From the NCBI GenBank assembly GCA_021808035.1, contig JAKBCG010000165.1, positions 1-6,037 on the forward strand: 6,037 nucleotides of DNA, in the 5' to 3' direction. Numbering within the stretch: position 1 is the first letter of the stretch; every line of letters starts with the position of its first letter. The notes beneath the pieces were generated by a model. The model was not told the DNA's origin and did not search any database. It saw only the letters and a program-made list of their open reading frames with translations. Source of the stretch: Pseudomonadota bacterium. GTDB lineage: Bacteria > Pseudomonadota > Gammaproteobacteria > Steroidobacterales > Steroidobacteraceae. Of the stretch, positions 1 to 6,035 are shown piece after piece. The position numbers and the translations under genes are program-made.

Positions 1-186
1 TCACAGGGACCACTGGGGGACGGTTTTGATGCGCTGTGCGATAAGGCCGTGTTCGCAAAGGCGTACCTGGAACACGGTGCATTAACTTGGCCAGGTGGCA
101 TCGACTTGGCGCCGGATGCGATGTATCAGCGGATCCGGGAGGCTGGTGTTTCGGTTCTCGCGGCCAAGAGCAGGAAAGTGGCCTGA
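1..186 (+). CDS. DUF2442 domain protein, C-terminal part (5' end outside window)
   Basis: An open frame runs from the first base to a TGA at 184-186, giving 61 residues with no start codon inside the expected domain, so the gene begins before the window. The residues around VFAKAYLEHGALTWPGGID, followed by LAPDAMYQRI, fit the end of the DUF2442 fold, where a 'lF..v.l...gti.WpnG.dl.p..ly' pattern is typical. DUF2442 proteins are small (roughly 80-110 residues), of unproven function, and often sit next to DUF4160 genes in toxin-antitoxin-like pairs; that is family knowledge, and the partner would lie to the left, out of view. The tail VLAAKSRKVA is polar and looks like a natural end. The first repeat copy begins directly after the stop codon. 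The family call is fairly sure; any function is not. Confidence 0.7.
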   Translation, partial: SQGPLGDGFDALCDKAVFAKAYLEHGALTWPGGIDLAPDAMYQRIREAGVSVLAAKSRKVA

Positions 187-187
187 G

Positions 188-280
188 CTGCGCTCGCGCG
201 ACACCGATTCGTTCGCGGACAAGCTCCTCGCGGCGATGCGCAACCAGTTCGGCGGGCACGCGATGGAGCGGGAGTGAGCG
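188..280 (+). repeat. Direct repeat copy 1 (93 bp), C-terminal end of a small gene
   Basis: This segment matches 421-513 without gaps at 82 of 93 positions by hand alignment. In the frame starting at 188 it reads LRSRDTDSFADKLLAAMRNQ then FGGHAMERE and a TGA at 275-277. It is therefore probably the 3' end of one unit of a tandemly duplicated small gene. Similarity to the second unit stops abruptly at 188, just after the DUF2442 stop codon, so the 5' part of this unit has been lost. The unit ends in GAGTGAGCG, where the TGA overlaps a GTG (274-276) that can start the next unit. Confidence 0.8.
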
Positions 281-510
281 GCATCAACGGCGGCGCAGAA
301 TCTGCGGGAGCACTGAAGCGCCGCGGCGTTGCCGAGGATGTTCTCCGAGAGGCGATTGCGGAAGTCGAACGTCTCGACGAATAGCCGCAATCGTCCGTCG
401 CCCGGTCTTTGATCGAACGGCTGCGCTCACGCGATGCCGACTCGTTCGCGGACAAGCTCACCGCGGCGATGCGCAGTTAGTTCGGCGGGCACGCGATTGA
501 GCAGGAGTGA
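274..510 (+). pseudogene. Second unit of a tandem small gene, interrupted by two TAG codons
   Basis: A single frame runs from GTG at 274 to TGA at 508-510 (78 codons before the stop), broken by TAG at 382-384 and 478-480. Its first part is a helix-like segment, GALKRRGVAEDVLREAIAEV followed by ERLDE. After the first TAG it continues in frame as SLIERLRSRDADSFADKL, then TAG, then FGGHAIEQE. At the second TAG the upstream repeat has CAG (Gln), so this stop arose by, or equals, a single C-to-T change. The frame starts inside the end of unit 1 with a GTGA overlap. The simplest reading is a decayed gene of about 78 residues. Alternatively the first TAG is a true end, leaving a 36-residue ORF (274-384) with the rest as debris. 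I do not recognise the family. Confidence 0.4.
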
Positions 511-513
511 GCG
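421..513 (+). repeat. Direct repeat copy 2 (93 bp)
   Basis: This is the partner of 188-280, offset by 233 bp. The 11 differences include several synonymous third-position changes (for example TCG/TCA, GAC/GAT), which suggests the two copies diverged partly while still coding. It carries the TAG at 478-480 in place of CAG. It ends in the same GAGTGAGCG, and the GTG at 507 sits exactly one period (233 bp) after the GTG at 274, but what follows it is not related to the unit. Confidence 0.8.
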
Positions 514-535
514 AGCGGAAATGTGAGAACTCGTA

Positions 536-565
536 TTGGTCGTCTGGAATGGGCTGTGTTATCAA
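536..565 (+). promoter_or_regulatory. Weak candidate promoter for the sulfotransferase gene
   Basis: In the short leader before the sulfotransferase, TTGGTC (536-541) lies 18 bases ahead of TATCAA (560-565), a poor to moderate match to a sigma-70 -35/-10 pair, about 45 bases before the ATG at 610. The leader is less GC-rich than the operon to the right, which makes chance matches easier. No operator-like inverted repeat is seen. Confidence 0.2.
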
Positions 566-609
566 TCTTCGTGTCGCAAATGGTTTGAACCGAAACGCTG
601 ATCGACATT

Positions 610-1518
610 ATGGGAAAAAGGGCTCTCAAGTCTGCGGTCGCTCGAGTCAAGGAGTGCTTTCCGCAAATTGGCGTGCAAGCGGCAACGGAAAGACTTTCAT
701 ACGGTAGTTTCGTTAGCCTGCAGCATAAAATCTTATACATCGAGAACCCGAAAGTCGCATGCAGTAGCGTCAAACATTTTCTGCGCGAACTCGTGGGCGC
801 ATCCCCGGTTCAGTTCGAAATCGGTTCTCATCGGGAGACGCGATTGGATATGTTCGTGCATGCGCGATCGAACGTTCCGCTTCCCTCGCTCGTGGCACTT
901 GACGAAGAAATTCAAGAACGCGTATTGACGGACCCGTTGTTCCTGCGTTTTTCAATCGTCAGAAATCCTTATGGGCGTCTCATTTCTGCGTGGCGCAACA
1001 AAGTACTGATGTGCGAACCGGGTCATGAATTTGTTCACGATAAAGCACCCACGTTCCAGCAATTCGTGGAGTTTCTAGAAACAGAGGACCTTGGCGTCGC
1101 AAATCCGCACTGGCGGAGGCAGACGGATCTTCTTCTGCATGGCGCGATTCCATACACTCATGTCGGGCGCGCGGAATCTATCAAGGACACCGAAGCGATT
1201 CTAAGCGCCCATCTCGGGCGAACGGTGAGCTTTCGTAGGGATAATTCCGGGCTCCCGATTGGCGACGCAAGCTTGACCGATGATATCGCTGCGCGAATCG
1301 GGTCACTCTATTCAGAAGATTTCTCGGTATATGGTTATACGCTGGAATCATGGCGGCAACTATCTTTGCCTGTGCGTCCACTGAATGCCGACCAGGTCCT
1401 CGATGAGATCGTTGAGCGCAATCGCATTATCTCGCGGCTTTATGATGAGTGCGCTGCGTTAAAATGGCACGCGGATCATCCTTGGAAAGCTTTGATCAAA
1501 CGGTGGATTGGACGCTAG
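610..1518 (+). CDS. Sulfotransferase family 2 protein (PAPS-dependent)
   Basis: This 302-residue protein probably transfers a sulfuryl group from PAPS to a hydroxyl of a carbohydrate or similar acceptor. Both cofactor motifs are present: PKVACSSVK at residues 47-55 (5'-phosphosulfate loop, very like the PKVACTNWK of carbohydrate sulfotransferases) and VRNPYGRLISAWRNK at 117-131 (3'-phosphate binding). HWRRQTDLL near 167-175, HVGRAESI near 184-191 and YSEDFSVYGY near 234-243 fit the later part of Sulfotransfer_2 domains. No signal peptide or membrane helix is evident, so it is probably cytoplasmic, unlike the Golgi enzymes of animals. The ATG at 610 is the first ATG after an in-frame TGA at 586-588, but has no clear Shine-Dalgarno sequence. 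Codon use is much less GC-rich than in the operon to the right, which suggests transfer. The gene stands alone; the acceptor (exopolysaccharide, lipopolysaccharide, glycolipid) cannot be told. The family is confident. Confidence 0.88.
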   Translation: MGKRALKSAVARVKECFPQIGVQAATERLSYGSFVSLQHKILYIENPKVACSSVKHFLRELVGASPVQFEIGSHRETRLDMFVHARSNVPLPSLVALDEEIQERVLTDPLFLRFSIVRNPYGRLISAWRNKVLMCEPGHEFVHDKAPTFQQFVEFLETEDLGVANPHWRRQTDLLLHGAIPYTHVGRAESIKDTEAILSAHLGRTVSFRRDNSGLPIGDASLTDDIAARIGSLYSEDFSVYGYTLESWRQLSLPVRPLNADQVLDEIVERNRIISRLYDECAALKWHADHPWKALIKRWIGR

Positions 1519-1604
1519 GTCTTCTCGGTGCTTCCCGGTTACCGACTGCGAGTCAAGGGAGGCTCGCGCCAACGCAAGTTCAGCGCCAGACGTAGCCATT
1601 TTGT

Positions 1605-3263
1605 TCAGTCGCGATCGCCGGCGAGCGCCGCGTCGACGATGCGCTGCGCGTCGGCGAGAATCCGCCGCAGGTGCGCCTCGTCGCGAAAGCTCTCGGCGTA
1701 GATCTTGTAGATGTCCTCGGTGCCCGACGGGCGCGCCGCGAACCAGCCGCCGGCGGTGATCACCTTCACGCCGCCGAACGGCGCGCCGTTCGCGGGCGCG
1801 CGGGTCAGGATCGTGGTGATCGGATCTCCGGCGAGATCGGCCGCGCCGAGCCGGTCGGCCGACAGCGACGACAGCCGGCGCTTCTGCGCGGCGTCCGCCG
1901 GCGCCTCGACCCGGTCGGCGAACACCGCGCCGAGGTCTCTTTCCAGCGCGGCGTAGCATTCGCCGGGATCGCGGCCGGTGCGGGCGGTGATCTCCGCCGC
2001 GAGCAGCGCCGGCGCGATCCCGTCCTTGTCGGTGGTCCACGCGCCGCCGTCGAACCGCGCGAACGTGGCGCCGGCGCTTTCCTCGCCGGCGAACGCGATC
2101 GTGCCGTCGCCGAGGCCGGCCGCGAACCACTTGAATCCGACCGGCGTCTCCTCGATCCGGCGCGCGAGGCGCGCGGCGACCCGGTCGATCATCGAGGAAC
2201 TGACGACCGTCTTGCCGATCCCCGCGGTCGCGTTCCAGCCGGGGCGATGCCGGTAGAGGTAGTCGATCGCGACCGCGAGATAGTGGTTCGACGGCAGGAG
2301 CCCACGGCCGCGGGTGACGATCCCGTGGCGGTCGTGGTCGGTGTCGCAGGCGAACGCGACGTCGTAGCGATCGCGCAGCCCGAGGAGCCGCTGCATCGCG
2401 TCGGGCGAGGACGGGTCCATCCGGATCCGCCCGTCCCAGTCGACGCTCATGAAGCGAAAGGTCGGATCGACCGTGTCGTCGACCACGTCGAGGCGCAGCC
2501 GGTGACGCTCGGCGATCCGCGCCCAGTAGTGCACGCCCGCGCCGCCGAGCGGATCGACGCCGACGCGCGCCGCGGACCCGCGGATCGCGTCCATGTCGAC
2601 GACGTGACCGAGGTCCTCGACGTAGGCGGTCAGGAAGTCGTGCGCGTGCGTGGTCGGCGCGCGCCGCGCGCGGGCGAAGTCGATCCGGCGCACCTCGGCG
2701 AGGCCGGTCTCGAGCAGACGGTTCGCGCGCGTCTCGATCGCGCGGGTGAGCTCGGTGTCCGCCGGCCCGCCGTTCTCCGGGTTGTACTTGAACCCGCCGC
2801 CGTCCGGCGGATTGTGCGACGGGGTGATCACGATCCCGTCGGCGAGCCCCGCGGTGCGGCCGCGATTGTGGGTCAGGATCGCGTGCGAGATCGCCGGGGT
2901 CGGCGTGTACTCGTCGCCCGCGGCGACCGCGACCTCGACTCCGTTCGCCGCGAGCACCTCGAGCGCGCTCGCGTAAGCCGGCGCGGACAGCGCGTGGGTG
3001 TCGAAGCCGAGGTACAAGGGTCCGTCGATCCCGCGAGCTCGGCGGTTCTCGCAGATCGCCTGGGTGATCGCGAGCACGTGGTGCTCGTTGAAGCTCGCCT
3101 CCAGCGACACGCCACGATGACCGGAGGTGCCGAACGCAACCCGCTGCGCGGGCTCGGCCGGATCGGGCCGCAGCGCGAAGTACGCGGTGACGAGCCGCGG
3201 CACGTCGACCAGGAGCGCCGCCGGCGCGCTCTTGCCGGCGAGCGGGCTCAGCCGCGCGCTCAT
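1605..3263 (-). CDS. pgm: Phosphoglucomutase (alpha-D-glucose phosphate-specific)
   Basis: The 552-residue enzyme interconverts glucose-1-phosphate and glucose-6-phosphate in the cytoplasm, linking glycogen and sugar-nucleotide synthesis to central metabolism. Its length is that of the E. coli Pgm type (about 546). Seen in order: GTSGHRG at 45-51; TPSHNPPDGGG at 147-157 with the phosphoserine S149; the metal-binding loop DTDHDRHG at 307-314 with D307, D309 and D311; the sugar-binding GEESAG at 393-398; and the phosphate-binding RPSGTEDIYKIY at 511-522. All key residues are intact. The ATG at 3263-3261 overlaps the TGA of tal (ATGA), with no strong ribosome binding site, so translation is probably coupled to tal. 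The frame stays open well upstream, but that extension is an arginine-rich shadow of tal. It is the last visible gene of the operon, converging on the sulfotransferase gene. Confidence 0.97.
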   Translation of the reverse strand: MSARLSPLAGKSAPAALLVDVPRLVTAYFALRPDPAEPAQRVAFGTSGHRGVSLEASFNEHHVLAITQAICENRRARGIDGPLYLGFDTHALSAPAYASALEVLAANGVEVAVAAGDEYTPTPAISHAILTHNRGRTAGLADGIVITPSHNPPDGGGFKYNPENGGPADTELTRAIETRANRLLETGLAEVRRIDFARARRAPTTHAHDFLTAYVEDLGHVVDMDAIRGSAARVGVDPLGGAGVHYWARIAERHRLRLDVVDDTVDPTFRFMSVDWDGRIRMDPSSPDAMQRLLGLRDRYDVAFACDTDHDRHGIVTRGRGLLPSNHYLAVAIDYLYRHRPGWNATAGIGKTVVSSSMIDRVAARLARRIEETPVGFKWFAAGLGDGTIAFAGEESAGATFARFDGGAWTTDKDGIAPALLAAEITARTGRDPGECYAALERDLGAVFADRVEAPADAAQKRRLSSLSADRLGAADLAGDPITTILTRAPANGAPFGGVKVITAGGWFAARPSGTEDIYKIYAESFRDEAHLRRILADAQRIVDAALAGDRD

Positions 3264-4345
3264 CGGGCCGCGAGCGCCGCGCTCTTCGCGGCGATGCGTT
3301 GCAGGAGATCGCGCCAGGAGGCGACGAACGAGGCCGCGCCTTCGCGCTGTAGTTGCGCGGCGAGCGCATCGACGTCGACACCGGCCGCGGCGTAGCGCGC
3401 GATCGTCGCCTCCGCGTCGCCCCCGTCCGCGCGCATCGCCTCGCCCGGCCGGCCGGCGGTCGCGAAATGTCGCAGCGTCTGCTCCGGCATCGTGTCGATC
3501 GTGTCGGGCGCCGCGAGCGCCTCGACGTAGGTGCTCGGCCATTCGGCCGGATCCTTCACGCCGGTGCTCGCCCACAGCAGCCGCTGTGGCGGCACGCCCG
3601 CGGCGCTGAGCGCCCGCCAGCGCGCCGAGGCGAGAAGTTCGCGGTACGCGCGGTAGCAGCGCTGCGCGATCGCGATCCCGAGCCCGCGCGCGAGCGGGAC
3701 CGGCAGCCTGCCCGTGACCGCGCGATCCCAGCGGCTCACGAACACCGAGGCGACCGAGTCGACGCGCGGGGCAAGGCCCGCGGCGATCCGCCGCTCGATC
3801 CCGCGCGCCCACGCGTCCGCGGCCGCGAGGTACTGCTCGCGCGAGAACAGCAGCGTCACGTTCACCGGGATGCCCGCGAAGATCGAGTCCTCGATCGCGC
3901 GCAGGCCCGCGGGCGTGCCCGGTATCTTCACGAACAGGTTCGGCCGGTCGGCGTGCGCGTGGATCGCGCGAGCGGCCGCGACCGTCGTCGCGGCGTCGTC
4001 GGCGAGCAGCGGCGAGACCTCCATCGACACCCACCCGTCGACGCCGCCGCTCGCCGCGTGCACCGCGCGGAACTCGTCGGCCGCGCGGCGCAGGTCCTCG
4101 AGCGCCACTTCGATGAACAGCGCCTCGGCGGAGAGCCCGCGCTCGGCGAGCGCGCGGATCGGCAGGTCATATGCGGCGCTGCCGCGGATCGCCTCGTCGA
4201 AGATCGTCGGGTTCGAGGTGAGGCCGGTCACGCCGAACTCGTCGCGGTAGCGACGCAGGGTCCCGTCCTCGAGGATCGTGCGGGTGATGTTGTCGAGCCA
4301 CGGGCTCTGGCCGATCTCGCGCAGTCGCTCGGTCGTCGCGGTCAT
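3260..4345 (-). CDS. tal: Transaldolase
   Basis: The 361-residue enzyme moves a dihydroxyacetone unit between sedoheptulose-7-phosphate and glyceraldehyde-3-phosphate in the non-oxidative pentose phosphate pathway. Features seen: SPWLDNITR near 14-22, GLTSNPTIFDEAI at 41-53, the SMEVSP strand near 107-112, NLFVKIPGTPAG at 136-147 with the Schiff-base lysine K140, VNVTLLFS at 161-168, SVASVFVSRWD at 197-207 and LLWASTGVKDP at 256-266. The length and the GLTSNPTIF and LFVKIPGT forms fit the longer bacterial transaldolases (about 360-370 residues, mycobacterial/cyanobacterial-like) rather than the 317-residue E. coli TalB type. The start is fixed by GGAGGAA seven bases before the ATG (counted from GGAGG) and by the ATGA overlap with the zwf stop. 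Its own TGA overlaps the pgm ATG. Nothing suggests loss of function. Confidence 0.96.
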   Translation of the reverse strand: MTATTERLREIGQSPWLDNITRTILEDGTLRRYRDEFGVTGLTSNPTIFDEAIRGSAAYDLPIRALAERGLSAEALFIEVALEDLRRAADEFRAVHAASGGVDGWVSMEVSPLLADDAATTVAAARAIHAHADRPNLFVKIPGTPAGLRAIEDSIFAGIPVNVTLLFSREQYLAAADAWARGIERRIAAGLAPRVDSVASVFVSRWDRAVTGRLPVPLARGLGIAIAQRCYRAYRELLASARWRALSAAGVPPQRLLWASTGVKDPAEWPSTYVEALAAPDTIDTMPEQTLRHFATAGRPGEAMRADGGDAEATIARYAAAGVDVDALAAQLQREGAASFVASWRDLLQRIAAKSAALAAR

Positions 4346-5748
4346 GTTCGTTCCTCCGGTGCGCAAGTGGGTTCGTGCCAGGCATCGCCCGGCTGCAGCA
4401 CCGTCGCGGCGGCGGCGGGGCCCCAGCTGCCGGGCTCGTAGGAGAGGACCGGCGGCGGGGCCGCGAGCACCGGATCGAAGATCCGCCAGGCGGCCTCGAC
4501 GCTGTCGTCGCGGGTGAACAGCGTGGTGTCGCCGTCGATCGCGTGCGCGAGCAGGCGTTCGTAGGGCGATGTGTCCGTGCTCGGGTCGTTGCGCACGACG
4601 AGCTCGACCGCCTCGCCGCGCATCGCGTCGCCCGCGCATTTCACCGACGCGCCGACGCAGATCATCACCTGCGGGCTCAGGCGGAAGCGGAAGTGGTTCG
4701 GCGGGCCGTCCAGCGTCTCCCCGAAGATCGACAGCGGCGGCGCCTTCAGGTGCACGAGCACCTCGGTCACGGTCGTCGGCAGGCGCTTGCCCGCGCGCAC
4801 GTAGAACGGCACGCCCGCCCAGCGCCAGGTGTCGATCTGCAGGCGCAGCGCCGCGAAGGTCTCGGTCGCCGATTCCTTCGCGACCCCGGGCTCGTCGCGA
4901 TAGCCGCGGAACTGACCGCGCACCACGTCGGCCGGCGCGAGCCGGCGGATCGCGCGAAACAGCCGCAGCTTCTCCGACTGCATCGCGTCCGAATCGTGGC
5001 GCGTCGGCGCGTCCATCGCGAGCAGCGCGATCACCTGCAGCAGGTGGTTCTGCACGACGTCGCGCAGCGCGCCGACCTCGTCGTAGAACGCGCCGCGCCC
5101 CTCGATGCCGAACGACTCGGCCATCGTGATCTGCACGTCGTTCACGTAGTGGCGGTTCCAGATCGGCTCCAGGAAAGCGTTCGCGAACCGGAAGTACAGC
5201 AGGTTCTGCACCGCGTCCTTGCCGAGGTAATGGTCGATCCGGAAGACCGAGCGCTCGGGAAACACCGCGTGCAAGGTCGCGTCGAGTGCGCGCGCGCTCG
5301 CGAGATCGCGCCCGAACGGCTTCTCCACGATCACCCGCGCGTCGCGCGCGTTGCCGCTCGCCCCGAGACCGTCGACGACCACGCCGAACAGGCTCGGCGG
5401 GATCGCGAGGTAGTGGATCGGCCGCGCGGCCGAGCCGAGCTCCTGGCGCAGCCGCGCGAAGGTCGAGGGATTCGCATAGTCGCCGTCGACGTAGCGCAGG
5501 TTCGCCGCGAGCCGCGCGAACGCCGCCGCGTCGTACTGGCCGGCGTGCTCGATGCTCGCGCGCGCGCGCGCGCGCAGCGCATCGAGCGAACCGCCCGCGC
5601 GCGCGACGCCGACGATCGGCATGTCGAGCTCGCCGCGGCGCACCAGCGCCTGCAGCGCCGGGAAGATCTTCTTGTACGCGAGATCCCCGGTCGCGCCGAA
5701 GAACACGAACGCGTCGGCGCGGGCCGGGGAATGCTCGGGTGCGGTCAT
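4342..5748 (-). CDS. zwf: Glucose-6-phosphate 1-dehydrogenase
   Basis: The 468-residue enzyme oxidises glucose-6-phosphate to 6-phosphogluconolactone with NAD(P)+, the entry step of the oxidative pentose phosphate and Entner-Doudoroff routes. Seen in order: the Rossmann loop FGATGDLAYKK at 17-27, VEKPFGRDL at 141-149, the active-site RIDHYLGKD at 170-178 (H173, K177), VNDVQITMAESFGIEGRG at 202-219, the catalytic-histidine region VVQNHLLQ at 231-238 (H235) and YVRAGKRLP at 316-324. The usual Glu after HYLGK is Asp here, a mild change. The frame is open far upstream, but the extension is an arginine-rich shadow of the MerR-like gene; the chosen ATG at 5748 overlaps that gene's TGA (ATGA) and starts just before the conserved fold. 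The upstream sequence has no clear ribosome binding site. Cofactor preference cannot be read safely from the sequence. Confidence 0.97.
   Translation of the reverse strand: MTAPEHSPARADAFVFFGATGDLAYKKIFPALQALVRRGELDMPIVGVARAGGSLDALRARARASIEHAGQYDAAAFARLAANLRYVDGDYANPSTFARLRQELGSAARPIHYLAIPPSLFGVVVDGLGASGNARDARVIVEKPFGRDLASARALDATLHAVFPERSVFRIDHYLGKDAVQNLLYFRFANAFLEPIWNRHYVNDVQITMAESFGIEGRGAFYDEVGALRDVVQNHLLQVIALLAMDAPTRHDSDAMQSEKLRLFRAIRRLAPADVVRGQFRGYRDEPGVAKESATETFAALRLQIDTWRWAGVPFYVRAGKRLPTTVTEVLVHLKAPPLSIFGETLDGPPNHFRFRLSPQVMICVGASVKCAGDAMRGEAVELVVRNDPSTDTSPYERLLAHAIDGDTTLFTRDDSVEAAWRIFDPVLAAPPPVLSYEPGSWGPAAAATVLQPGDAWHEPTCAPEERT
4351..4357 (-). promoter_or_regulatory. Strong Shine-Dalgarno sequence of tal, inside the zwf 3' end
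   Basis: Reading the minus strand, GGAGGAA is followed by five bases and then the tal ATG at 4345. It lies within the last codons of zwf (the residues PEERT). It is the only near-perfect ribosome binding site visible in the operon. The zwf and pgm starts lack one and probably rely on coupling, so tal may be translated more strongly than its neighbours. Confidence 0.8.
5557..5575. repeat. Uninterrupted alternating CG run (19 bases) within zwf
   Basis: A pure alternation of C and G spans these positions and codes for the arginine-alanine stretch LRARARA at zwf residues 58-64. Such tracts can slip during replication and can adopt left-handed DNA in vitro. Here it more likely reflects the extreme GC bias of the genome acting on a surface helix that tolerates Arg/Ala. 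A two-base slip would frameshift zwf and, through coupling, reduce expression of the genes behind it. Confidence 0.9.
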
Positions 5749-6035
5749 CGGTCGACGCCGAGCCGGCGGCGCAGCGTCGCGATCTCGTCGAGCAGGTCGA
5801 GCGCGAGCGCGACGCCCGCGAGGTTCAGCTCGAGGTCGCGCTGCAGGCGCAGCGCGATGCGCGCGCGGCGCAACGCCTCGCCGGAGAAGCGCCGCTCGCG
5901 CGCGGCGCCGGGCGCGATCGGCAGGATGCCTTCCTCGGCGAGCCCGCGGATGAACGCGGCGTCGGCCGCGCACAGCTCGCCGAGCTCCTCGACCGTGTAG
6001 CTCACTTCGCACTCGACGATCGGACCGATCAGCAC
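5745..6035 (-). CDS. cbpM: MerR-family chaperone modulator, CbpM-like
   Basis: This 96-residue protein resembles CbpM, the small partner that binds the J-domain of the DnaJ-like co-chaperone CbpA and inhibits it. SYTVEELGELCAADAAFI at 12-29 and GLAEEGILPI at 31-40 form the MerR-like helical region, RRFSGEALRRARIALRLQRD at 48-67 follows, and NLAGVALALDLLDEIATLR at 71-89 is the typical C-terminal helix with the 'NlaGvalaLdLldei' pattern. Length matches E. coli CbpM (101). The start is probably the GTG at 6035-6033; an ATG at 6037 is in another frame and runs at once into TGA (6031-6029), which may instead be the stop of an upstream gene overlapping this one. The frame could also extend past the edge. 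Its TGA overlaps the zwf ATG. A MerR-like DNA-binding regulator of the sugar genes is the main alternative, but it is shorter than classic MerR proteins and lacks an effector domain. Confidence 0.8.
   Translation of the reverse strand: MLIGPIVECEVSYTVEELGELCAADAAFIRGLAEEGILPIAPGAARERRFSGEALRRARIALRLQRDLELNLAGVALALDLLDEIATLRRRLGVDR

Larger units (their letters stand above)
187..609. other. Region without an intact gene: gene debris and leader
   Basis: Between the DUF2442 stop and the sulfotransferase start there is no intact gene that I can support. Positions 188-513 are explained by the two tandem small-gene units described separately. Positions 514-609 show no long frame, no tRNA-like fold and no clear inverted repeats flanking an insertion, only a weak promoter candidate. 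Confidence 0.6.

Noticed and set aside
82..461. Minus-strand frames opposite the tandem repeat region
   Set aside because: Low-complexity Arg/Ser/Ala translations that mirror the plus-strand remnants; the codon-like differences between the repeats fit the plus-strand frame better.
188..513. CRISPR array or insertion-sequence ends
   Set aside because: Only two copies, of 93 bp and imperfect, with coding character; direct rather than inverted, and no transposase or spacer pattern between them.
507..707. Plus-strand frame starting with GTG at 507 (66 codons)
   Set aside because: It begins at the overlap position of the decayed repeat but then overlaps the sulfotransferase start in another frame and has no recognisable features.
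1459..3381. Minus-strand open frame (640 codons) overlapping pgm in another frame and running into the sulfotransferase
   Set aside because: Extremely arginine-rich translation, covered by pgm in its true frame.
1671..3395. Long plus-strand open frame (574 codons) opposite pgm
   Set aside because: The translation is rich in Arg, Ala, Asp and Val without any recognisable fold. It is the mirror of the intact pgm gene in GC-rich DNA, where stop codons are rare on both strands.
3264..4034. Upstream extension of the pgm frame (would give 809 residues, a possible fusion)
   Set aside because: The extra part is an out-of-frame reading of tal with Arg/Ala-rich composition; the ATG at 3263 gives the normal Pgm length and an ATGA overlap like the other junctions.
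4375..6000. Long plus-strand open frame (541 codons) opposite zwf
   Set aside because: It is an Arg/His/Val-rich shadow of zwf with low complexity and no motif; zwf on the other strand has all catalytic motifs.
5749..6012. Upstream extension of the zwf frame (would give 556 residues)
   Set aside because: The extra 88 residues are Arg/Ala-rich noise from another frame of the CbpM-like gene; the fold of Zwf begins just after the ATG at 5748.
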